In this document: positions 1 to 10,100 of the stretch, in pieces
How the letters are laid out: each line of letters opens with the position of its first letter
Position numbering within the stretch: the first letter of the stretch is position 1
Source: Pelecanus crispus
Lineage: Eukaryota > Chordata > Aves > Pelecaniformes > Pelecanidae
Direction of reading: 5' to 3'
NCBI RefSeq assembly: GCF_030463565.1
Contig: NC_134676.1
Location: 29,637,228 to 29,701,227, forward strand
DNA: 64,000 nucleotides
Notes under the pieces: generated by a model
Database searches by the model: none
What the model was told of the DNA's origin: nothing
Seen by the model: only the letters and a program-made list of their open reading frames with translations
Position numbers and translations under genes: made by a program

Positions 1-3000
1 CAGGTGACTAAGAAGATAAAATAAAAGGAATTCATCAAAGCCTATTTAAACACACATTTTCATATCCCAGAACTCCCAGAGTTACCAAGCACAGCATTAC
101 AGAGACCAGTTTCAGCTGTACATAGAACTTCCAACACTTTTCAAACTAATTTAAAACAATTAATAAATAAACACTGACTAGCTTAGAAGGGGCTTATTTT
201 TGTTGACTTGACATAGTTTAAAAGACTCAAAGTTAACAAAAGTATCACCTGCACCACTCAGTTTAAATACAATGTCAAAGCTTATGCAACACTTCCCAAG
301 CAGTGCTAAGAAAACAGTAAGTCAATAATAACGAATGCTTTTTATTCTACTGTACCAGTATGAGTGTACTCAAAGCGACAAAACGTAGCTATGTATAATG
401 GAAATAACTTATGAAAGTGTTCCCTTTAAATTACATCATTGTTTTGATGTAGCACATACATAGCAGTAAGCACCCAGTGTTTTATGACAACATCCTAATT
501 AGGAGTTGGGAATGTTTGGCCACGTGACTTGAATGCCTGAAACTCAGTCATAAGAATCAAAGCCATTTATAGCCTGTACTACTAGTTCATGATTTTTGAT
601 ACCACAAAAAGTAACTGTATCCTACTGACTTTGAAAACTGCTGGTCTGAGTACTGTGCTCTACTAGCAGACCCCTACATTTTTCAAGTGATAGTAAAATT
701 TTTCAAGTGACAGTACAGGTCTCTGTACTTCAACTTTACATATCCTGAAAATAGTCTTGTTTATCTCTCAATGACCTCTTAGGGGCCTGCCATCTGTTGA
801 CTGCTTCTAAAACATCCATTTTTCTTACATTTTCTTAAAAAAAGAAAGACAAAACTTACAACTATTCAAACACTTCTAAAAGCAGTACAAGACAAAAGTC
901 TCACGATTAGCTTCAAGACTATTACAATAAAGAAGTTAAGATTTGTTTTGTTTACATGAGCACTTTTAGGAAGTTCCTAAAAGACAGCAGCCTAAATAGT
1001 ATGTAAGAAATTGATACACATTCACATATATGTCACTCCACTTTTCTGAAGAAATGAGTTAAGTCCCTCAAGTTTCTCATGTCTTTTGCTATCAGTTACA
1101 GCAAATTACCAAATCAGGAGAGAGCATCCTACAGCTCAAGATCCAGACTTCCATTTGCAATGCATAATTTCAGCTGCAAATCGATGGCAGCACATACATC
1201 AAATAACTGAATATTAATTATGTTTTGGATTAATTTTCACATCAGTGCTTTAGGAAGTATAATTATCCCATTCCATAGGTGACAAAAACATTTTGCCTGG
1301 TGTTACTCAGAAAGGCAAGGCAAAAGCAAGAAATAGAAGACAATCCCTCTAAAGTTCTACACAACACCACCTTTCTTTCTCTTTATGGATTTCTCCTCAC
1401 TATTTTTAATCAGTATGCATTCAGTGCATTTTAACAGCAATCTTCTAATTTCCATCTTAACTTTCCCGCCACATTTCAAAGCATACATAGATTGTATGCC
1501 AAGTCTTCTACAGCACTGCAGTAAGAATTCTGAACAATAACCTATTCTGAAAAGTTAGTAGAAATGGAGAAGCCTAATGATTCAAAATGCACAAACCTAT
1601 AATTCATGCTTTGTTCTGAGGATATATAGAAACTTAAAAAATTAAAAAAACAAACTTGGAAAATTAAAAAATCATCGTATTTAGACACTACAGTTAATCT
1701 TGAAAGCTATTGACCCACAACAGCAAAGAAAGAACAATTGCTGTTCCTTTTTATTTTACTTCTACACAAAATAAAACCCTGTCCATGGTATTACAAAGGT
1801 TTCTCAGTCAAGTTTTGCAAGTTTAAGACCCTGTGTAATGTCTTTGTTGTCATCATTGCAAGACAAATGAGAAGAATACACTTGTTGTCCCACTTTCTGT
1901 CATTTTTGGAGGCAGGAGAAAAACCTGCACCAACAGAAGAAAACCGCCTTCTCCTGGCACTCATTGCTGACCCACACTAGGAGTTTTGCCAACAGAGCTA
2001 TAAGGCAGAGACTTCATAGAACAGAAAGAAAGAATGGGAAGTTTGGGTAGATGTCTACTACCTCATATTTGCTGGTAGCATTTGTGAAGACACAGAAACA
2101 GAATGCATGGGAATGGCCCACTGCCTTCACTGATTTCACAAAATCACTGACTTACCAACAAAATAAAATACAACTGATCAGGCAAACAGTCAAATGAACA
2201 TACCATAGTACGTAACATAGTTAAATAGAAAAGCGTCTGATTTCAGTTGAGATAGATGAATAAAAAACTTCTATTTTACTTTAATCTTAGGAGGAGATAG
2301 TAACTTTTCCAATGAAAATGTGACTTTTTATATTAATTTAAATGTTATTTTAATGAAAGATGAAAAATTTCCTCATATTAGTTTAATACTGATCTCCCAC
2401 ACTGGAGCTTCAAATTAAGCAGATCTGTATGCCAAAAAGGCAAATCTAGTATTTTGTTTCATTAGATTTTAATATCCTGTTGAAAGCAAAACTTAGAGTC
2501 AAAATTAAACATAATGCTATAAGCAAAACATGAAACCCGGCCTGAGCTATGCTTTATATTCAAGAATAGTATATTCTATTTATGAAATTAGTTTTCCCTA
2601 AACATTAAGGATAACTGTTGCTAACACAGAAGAAGAAGACACCTAAAAGATATTTTTATCTTTTTTTTTGTTTCTCTCAACAAATAACCATTTATGTGTT
2701 TCCACTATTAGTTGGTAGAGATGCACATTAAAGATTAAACGTGGAGCAAAGAAGTAGCAACATTGTAAACAGCCTGATAATTACAAGAACACTTACTTTA
2801 AAGTTTCAGATGGTCACAATGAAAACAGGTTTCATTTCATGCGAGGCTCAATAATAATACAAATCCGTATTTTAATTTTTTCTCCATATATATCTACCCA
2901 CTTAAAGACATACAGATCTGTGCAGAGATGACTGAAAAATTTGGTTTCTAAAACAGGCTGGAGAGTCTGTTGTTGCCCCAGCTGGGTGCTGTTACGGCTG

Positions 3001-3647
3001 TACCTTCTGACATGCAGACAGACACCAGTCATCGGTACAAAAGCAATACAGCTCCCAGGGGCGAAGCTTTGCGTTTGCGTGATACAACTGTTAAGCTGTT
3101 ACCGTCGGTGCCATTCCCCCAAACAACTGCATTGTTCGGGAGCCTGAACGAAGAGAGGTCGGACCGCAGCCCAGGCCACATCCACGCAGCACGGTGCCTG
3201 CCGGAGAGAGACCCCCGAGCACAGGCTCCCCGCTCGCGTCCGCGCACCCCGTGGCCCAGCGGCCCCTCGGCGACCAGCAACCCCCCTCCCGCGTCGCCTC
3301 TCCCTAGCGCACCCCCAGCACCCCGCGAGGTGGAGGGCCAGGCAGGGGCAGGCGGCGGCGGTCCCTTCGCCCCGCCGCGGGCTGCCCGGGCGAGGGCAGC
3401 GGCGGCGCAGGCTGCTAGCCCGCTTCCCCCGCGGCCCGGCCTGGCCGAGGCGAGCCTCGGAGGGCGCGGGGGGCGGCCGCGGGGCGGAGGGGAGGAGAGG
3501 GCGGCCACCGTCCCCCCCCCTCCGCCGCGCCCCCCACGGCAAGGCCCCGGCCCAGTCCCGGGGGTGGCGTAAAAGCCGATGCTGCTCCCGCGGCGGGGAC
3601 AGCGGCTGCACCCTGCCCTGCCCGTTCCAGCCGCGGCGCTTCCCTAC
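1..3647 (-). other. FCHO2: FCHO2 intron 1 (partial)
   Basis: This stretch follows the splice donor of FCHO2 exon 1 on the minus strand, so it is the start of a large first intron that runs off the window. I looked for the next FCHO2 exon (the beginning of the F-BAR domain) and did not see it. The part above about 3.1 kb is still CpG-island sequence with long C runs (G runs in the transcript). The rest is AT-rich and unremarkable apart from a short imperfect duplication near 678-715. The short open frames here look like chance. Confidence 0.75.
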
Positions 3648-4200
3648 CCAAAAACTCTCCGCGAAGTACGCCATCATCACCCCGCCGCCGCCCCGGCCAC
3701 CGGTCAGCCCGGCCGCCTCAGCCGCCGAGACGCGACGGAGGAAACGGCCGCCGCTGCGGCGCGCCGCCCTTCCCGTTACGGTGCAACCGCCCTGCCGCGC
3801 TCCTGCGCAGGCGCGTAGCGTGTCCCGCCCCGCCCCCGGCTGGGAGGGGCATGCGCGGAGAACCGGACCGGCTGCCGTTGGGGCTACCGGTCACCGGCGC
3901 CAAGGCCCGGCCGCCGGGCCTAGGCCCAGCGGCCGGCCCGAGAGCTGCCAGCCGCCTCGGACGGTCACGGCCCGGCACCACTAATCCAGAGCGGATGGCG
4001 AGGTGCCGTCGTGTGAGCGAAGAAACCCCGACCTGTAGAGGTGCGAAGGTGGTCGCAGAGGGCGGGCGCCGAAACGCGGCGTAAAAAGTCGGTGACCACC
4101 GGGGAAAGGGCGACGGTCAGCGCGGCGGTGCGCGGAGGAGAAGAGGTTCACGCTGGTTGAAGTGGCTTCGCATCCGAGCGTCGTGCCAGCCAAGTAGGAT
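3100..4200. promoter_or_regulatory. FCHO2: CpG island spanning the FCHO2 promoter, 5'UTR and start of intron 1
   Basis: The sequence changes abruptly from AT-rich to very GC-rich with dense CpG between about 3.1 and 4.2 kb. It holds several GGGCGG/GGGGCGG boxes (Sp1/KLF type), a palindromic CCTGCGCAGG element near 3804-3813 that resembles an NRF1 half-site arrangement, and no TATA box at a sensible distance. It overlaps the FCHO2 start codon, so it is taken as that gene's promoter. The transcription start is not visible, but the 5'UTR must lie just above 3677. Edges are judged by eye. Confidence 0.8.
3648..3677 (-). CDS. FCHO2: FCHO2 coding exon 1, start codon and first 10 codons
   Basis: FCHO2 is an F-BAR domain protein that binds PI(4,5)P2 membranes and helps nucleate clathrin-coated pits through AP-2, Eps15 and intersectin. 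Here only the extreme N-terminus is present: MMAYFAESFW, followed at 3647 by a splice donor (TGG|GTAGGG). The mammalian protein, as I recall it, begins MVMAYFVENFW, so the match is strong over its short length, and synteny with TNPO1 supports it. The codon aligned with the mammalian Met1 is GTG at 3678-3680, so translation is expected to begin at one of the next two ATGs (3677 or 3674). The exon sits in a CpG island, as expected for a broadly expressed gene. The F-BAR domain and mu-homology domain are encoded outside the window. Confidence 0.85.
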
Positions 4201-6608
4201 AAGATCCTTCAAAGCGGGTGATGACTAGCCCTGCTGGGAACTTTGCTGATAAAGCCTAGCTTACCCTCCCAACAGCCTCCTCTCAGAGGATTTTGCTGTT
4301 GCAGCAGCATGCTCCTGAATACGGTGTGCTTCATCTACAGCCAGAGAGTCTGGAGAAACTGTTTGCTTCAAACCTGCGTCTTCTTGAACGACAGTTCGGT
4401 TTCCAGGCCCTTCATTTGCTTGATGTAGGGTATTAGCCAGTGGGGGTGATGCTGATTGCTGGACCAGAACACAGAGCGACTCGTTGCTGTCCATAGCTAG
4501 TCTATACCTGGAGTGCTACTTTTCACCAAGAGTATCTTTAAATATATTCTTCATGGCAGAGTCATCACCACTGGGCGCTTCCTGGGACCCCAAAGAGTTC
4601 CTGTTCTACCGTAATGACATAGTTCATTGCCCAAGACAGCAGTTAGTTTTTCATTAGTGATTAAAAACAGAGGGCCAGGTCTAAGCAGTGATGTGAGGGG
4701 CTGCAGCTTGTCCTATGCAAAGCAGTAAGCGCTTTATCCAAACTTTATCTATGTTTTTGTCAGTGCAAAACTTTATCCAAGATACAAAAGGTAAGAAGCT
4801 GATCTTCTGCGCTGGGTGTTCAAGGTCCTCCCTTCCCCCTCATGGAAACCCTATCAGTTCTGGTTTGAAAATCTCACCTGCCTCCACCTTAATTCTGATG
4901 CCCTTTGGCTTCCCTTCTCTAAAATACTCGGTAAGGCATAGAGCAGAACATTCAAGTCATCTATAAGAACCTGATGAATTTACCAACTTAGGTCAAATTT
5001 ATGCTGATTAAAAACTTCTGTGAAAGCCAAAAGGTTAGGAAAAAATGTAGTTCAGAAGTTTACAGAGCTATAGAACTTCATTAGGCAAAAAAATACTAGT
5101 TAGGGCAAACAAGACAGACAAATCTGTATTATTCGTATCAATATAAGTCAGCATGATTCATTCTGCATTACAAAATTTCAACCACCTTTATCAAAGATAC
5201 TTTCATGGAAGATGAACAGTATCATTCCAAACAGGTATTACAGGCATTGGTAACTGGCTTTAGCTCTAGTCCATCACTTCCTGTAGCTCCATGGTAAGTT
5301 TAGGAGTTCCCTTCCTTGTAGCAATGTTCTCCCAAAGTTTCAGTATATGCAAAGTTTGCTAAGGTGTCAATGCCAAGACAGAGAAAACTTCTGGACCCCT
5401 TTCATAGTCAAAATTTCTTAAAAGTCCAAAGACTATTAGATCTGGATCTCTCTCTTCTGAGAATAGTAGTAAGAATGTGTACCGTAATTCTAGACTGTAA
5501 CAACATGCTTTAGGACTACGTTTAAGAAAAAGTACTTTATGCATCTGTTTACTTGATAGAAGTAAGCAGTCTGCATTATGACCTGAAGAAAGATATGAAA
5601 ATAGTACTTTTTGCAGTGTGCAGTGCTATCTGTAAGGCTATACACCAGGGCAAACAGGTAAAAATTGCATGACCAGAACTGAAGGCTTTTATTCCTTAGA
5701 AGATAGAAGGATACGTTTCACAGGGACAGACACTATGCTATGATGGAAGGACAGTCAGGTTCACTTCTATGTTTCATAGAAAAGTTCCCATCTTCCACAT
5801 TTTCAAAGCTATGTAGTAATCCCTTATCTACTGCTACATCAATATGTGAAGAAGCTGCTGCAGTGCTGTAGCAATCTACCATCACACAAATATCAAACCC
5901 ATCCTCAGGTTTTCAACAATAGCTTTCCAGAAAAATTTGAGTGAAATGCAAAATCTTAGACCTGAACTTTAAGGCATTCTGCAGCATAAGTACAGTTATA
6001 TAGAAAACCACTTTGATAGGGATGATGACCAGGATCAATAGTTATGTTCTTAAGGCACACTGGAATTCACCACAATAAAATTGATTTTCTTAGGCGTGAA
6101 CTTTTTCTTGAACTCCATATACTGTCATAAAATGAGCTCTACCAACAACAAAGAGCGGTTCTTACACTTTACCATCCTACCTGTTGCATGCCAATCTTGC
6201 CACTTCTCTTTAAAGTAGCACGTACTGAAAAATCTTTACTAAGGGTAGTCGTATTATGCATGCTGCTTCTTTGGAGACTGGCCTAGATAAGAAAATCCTG
6301 GATTACTGGTTACCTTGCTTTATGTGCTGTTGGATATTATGTAGTGAGCATGACTGAAGAATCAGTCCGTGTCCTGTGCCAGTGCTATGACAATACCCAG
6401 TCCGTGTTTCTACAGTTTTTCAGTCATGCTTCTTGCATAATACCCAGCAGGTATTAGTAGATATCATCGCTTACTATCTTGCATTTGAATTTAAAATTCA
6501 GTGTAAAGAAGCATATGGAGTTATGATGGGGAGGTGATTTTATGTGCTGGGTTGGCGATTTTATGTGCTGGGTCAAGATCTAGCCAGTTTATTAAGGTCA
6601 TTCTAGAA
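4201..6608. other. Intergenic sequence between FCHO2 and the solo LTR
   Basis: No recognisable protein-coding gene lies here beyond the ambiguous frame at 4265-4494. A near-perfect tandem duplication of about 21 bp (core GATTTTATGTGCTGGGT) lies at 6536-6573, just before the LTR. Otherwise I see nothing that stands out. Confidence 0.6.
4265..4494 (-). other. Unidentified 77-codon open frame ending at a consensus splice donor
   Basis: An ATG-initiated frame runs on the minus strand from 4494 through a mixed-composition peptide (starting MDSNESLCVLVQQ). It meets a near-perfect donor, GGAGG|GTAAGC, with GT at 4264-4263. It lies about 0.6 kb upstream of the FCHO2 start, at the edge of the CpG island. 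I do not recognise the peptide. As an alternative first exon of FCHO2 its phase (2 bases past a codon) does not match the phase-0 donor of the normal exon 1, so it would not continue the FCHO2 frame. It may be a non-coding 5' exon, a fragment of an unknown gene, or chance. Open frames of this size are common in the window. Confidence 0.2.
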
Positions 6609-6609
6609 G

Positions 6610-6614
6610 GTGAC
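6610..6614 (+). repeat. Target site duplication GTGAC, left copy
   Basis: GTGAC immediately precedes the TGTCC end of the LTR and is repeated exactly after its CA end at 7170-7174. Confidence 0.85.
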
Positions 6615-7169
6615 TGTCCTGGTTTGAGCTGGGATAGAGTTAATTTTCTTCCTAGTAGCTGGCATAATGTTGTGTTTTGGATTTAGTATGAGAATAATGC
6701 TGGTAACACACTGATGTTTTAGTTGTTGCTAAGTAATGCTTATGCTAGTCAAAGACTTTTAAGCTTCCCATGCTCTGCCAGGTGCACAAGAAACTGGGAG
6801 GGGGCACAGCCAGGACAGGAATGCCAAAGGGCTCCATACCATGTGATATCATGCTCAGTATATGAACTGGGGGGAGTTGGCTGGGGGGCAGTGATCGCTG
6901 CTCAGGGGCTAGCTGGGCATCAGTTGGCAGGTGGTGAGCAACTGCATTGTGCATCACTTGCTTTGTATATAATTATTACTATTATAATAATATTGTTATT
7001 ATTACTACTACTATTTTACTTTATTTTATTTCAATTATTAAACTGTTCTTATCTCAACCAAGGATTTTTCTCACTCTTACTCTTCCCTTTCTCTCCCCCA
7101 TCCCACCGGGGCAGAAGTGACTGAGCAGCTGCATGGTGCTTAGTTGCTGGCTGGGGTTAAACCGCGACA
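6615..7169 (+). mobile_element. Solo LTR of an avian endogenous retrovirus (ERVL-like by target-site length)
   Basis: The element begins TGTCCTGG and ends GCGACA, giving the canonical TG...CA ends and a TGTC/GACA terminal inverted repeat. It is flanked by a perfect 5-bp duplication, GTGAC, at 6610-6614 and 7170-7174. A TATA-like TATATGAA lies at 6859-6866, an AT-rich ATT-repeat stretch at about 6965-7030, and an ATTAAA polyadenylation signal at 7037-7042, so U3-R-U5 reads on the + strand. No internal retroviral genes are next to it, so it is a solo LTR left by recombination. A 5-bp duplication is typical of ERVL-type insertions, whereas ERVK usually gives 6. The family call rests on that and on general likeness to avian LTRs I remember. 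The open frames inside it are not genes. Confidence 0.85.
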
Positions 7170-7174
7170 GTGAC
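7170..7174 (+). repeat. Target site duplication GTGAC, right copy
   Basis: This is the second copy of the 5-bp duplication, directly after the terminal CA of the LTR. Confidence 0.85.
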
Positions 7175-10100
7175 AGACTCTGAGCTGACATGCACATGAG
7201 ATCTTAAGCTTATGAGACCAGCCAAATACAGGACTTAAAGGCAGAGACTGATGCTCAGTCATATTCAAAACAAATTGTTAAGACATATTAAGAAAGGAAC
7301 AGAGAACCTCATACAGTTTGTAAATGAGTGTTTGTGGGCACCTGCACCATGAATGCTGTGCACAGTGGTAGTACCCCTTGTCCTAAAAAAACCCCAAACC
7401 CACACTACCCCCCAAAAAAACCCCAACACCACAAACAAAAAAAAAACCCAGATGACTGAGATAAAAGCAACAAAAAAGAATCCAAGATATGGGAACTAAC
7501 ATCCACCAAATAAATAAGAATTCTTCAGGCTGGAAAAGAGATGATGAGAATACAATTTAGAGAACTCATGAGTAAGAATAGTGGAGATGAGTTAAAAATG
7601 AAAAATACGTCTTAATGAAAGCACAAGCAGAGAATTCAGTCAAGCTAGAAGGAACAGGAAACTGGACAAAGTTTCTAGGTTTCTCTAGATAGAGAAATCC
7701 ATAATGGATTACTAAATACAAAGACAGTATCACTTACTCTGAAAGTCCCTGATCTGCAAGTTAGTGAAGCCTGTGAGAATACTTGGCAACAGTATCATAT
7801 ATAATACTTTAATTTTATCCTCTTCCCTATGTATTGGTCGACAAGGACAGGATCCTAGGTTAGGTAGACTCTTTGTTTGTCCTAGGTACAATAGGTCTTT
7901 TGTTCTCCTGGTGTAATGGGTGTGGACAGAAAAGAACATTATTTTGATAGCCATAACTACACAGTGAGGCCTGTATAATAAAACAAACATTCCCGTTGCG
8001 TATTTTCAACAGCTTTTATGGAAGATCCAAGTAGTTTTCTGGATTACTAATTTTTTAGTTAAAAAGAGTTAAAAAAACCAATTCCTCTCCCATTTTTGCC
8101 ATCTACATGAGTGTAAGGTTGAAGAACTGCAACAACAAATTTCACAGGAAGGGTATGAAGAACTACAGAGACGTCTTGCCTATACTAGTTAACAGTTATA
8201 TTTCATGAATATAATCCTAATTTTTGAAAAATGATGCCATTTGGCATTAATGTGGGTTATGTACCTGTGTACGTACCTGTATTTAGCTCAGAGTTCCCCT
8301 CTCAGAAAAGCATCCCTAATTCTGCAGTGTGCTCTCTGCATCTCAGTTTACCCATCCTCCCCTATTTCCAGCTTCTGGTTTTCTAAGTGTTAATATTAAC
8401 TTATTTTCAACAATCAGTTCTTTTAGAGGGTGCAGATCATCTGAGATGTGGCATTATATACACCAAGTTGTTACTTGAAAGAACTTGTCAAATATGTTCG
8501 TAAAGATACAGCGCATCTGGACTACAGACATTAATATGATTGAAAAATAAAGATTGTATATTGTATTTTTACCTATAGTAACTAAGTTAATTTGCCTTAT
8601 GTCTAAGCCATTTGAAAATGGATTATGGACTCCAGGTAAAATAACTGCATTCAATTGTTAGTAAAACCCTTGACACATGAACCTACAACTGAATGTGCTA
8701 GTATTTTAAGATAAAAAAATAATAAAGAATCCAAATAATCGCCAAAAATAATTCAGATTAGTGCATTACTTAATGTCATAACAAACTGCCAAAGAGCCAG
8801 TTGATATTTAAAACTCTTTATAAATTAAAAGTGAGTAAGAAACTGATTCAGGTAAGATACATAAGCTAACATTGCACTTTATTTTTAAAGAGAACCTGAG
8901 GAAGCAGATGGAGGTGGAGCCATTTAATATACCAGAAACATATTTCATATACCAGATTAAGGATGTCCCTTGAAAAATGCGTTTTCTTTCTTTTCTGTTC
9001 TTGTTAAAAGAACTACACAAAGAATGTTGATGGCTAAACAGGAATTTACACTGCCAGTTGAGGTATGTTCTGAAAGATTACAAGCACTTTATACCAAGAA
9101 GGAGGTATAAAAACCCAGAGTTGTTTACCACTGTGGTGGAGAACAAAAGATGGGGAAAAGGAAGACAGAGTGAATTGTTAGGCAAGTCTCTTCAAGAGTC
9201 ATTTAACTTTGGTAAATACTGTCAGGTTGCCTTGTAGGATTTAAAAAACACCAGGAGTATGTTCTAACTGAGCAGTTGTACCCGAATACCTGCAGACATT
9301 ACCCAGAAGTTTAATAATTCACTTGCTTATGACCTACACATTTCCTTCATGACTAGACATTTATTGCAGCCTTTTTGTACAAAAAGTGTAATGAAATCAC
9401 ATAGGTGGAAATTAAAGCTAGAAAAGCTTAGGAAAAAGGTCTGGCTAGGAGAAAGAGATTATTAAGTTAGAAGCAAATACAGCTAACTTGGAATTTTATT
9501 CAAAGAGCATAGGGAATTCTCCAACACGATCTTAACACAGACTAGGCCCTTTTCTGAAATGTATGCACAAACACAAATTGTGGTCTGATGAGAGATCACT
9601 GGTGAGATTATGGCCTACATTACACTTCTGGGTACAATGGATGTTTCTAATCTCTTTTCTGAGCTTAAGATAAACAAAAATACTTGTGCACAGAGTTATA
9701 GATAGCCACAGTAAGAGATCAACTGACTTTTTTTTCAACTTGCTGCAATACCTCATCAAAGTTCTTCAAAGCTACTAATGATTTCTGTGTTCTGTTGAAG
9801 ATTTACAGCCACTTTTAATGACACTGTTTTCAACATCCCTGGAATGATTTATTCCATTAGGCTGCATCATCTGACTCACTGAATACTTAAATGCACACTG
9901 CTATTGATCTAGTCACCAAGCTTGATCACATACCATTCATTACTTCAATTACTTAAATTATGAACCCAACAGCATCGTTTCACAGTGAGTCACTTAGTGC
10001 CAATACTCCACCTTTATTACTCTTCTGCTCTGTTGCTGCCAAAAGCATGTTTCATCAAATCAACCTTCAATCAAATGGAAGGATTAGAAAGCATTAGTGA

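Noticed and set aside
2970-3572. 200-codon open frame on the + strand, and overlapping long frames on both strands up to 4.2 kb
   Set aside because: GC-rich sequence lacks stop codons by composition. The peptides are Pro/Ala/Arg/Gly-rich with no domain and are mutually overlapping; only the short FCHO2 N-terminus is supported.
6723-7124. 133-codon open frame on the + strand
   Set aside because: It lies wholly inside the solo LTR, runs through the ATT-repeat tract and encodes no retroviral protein.
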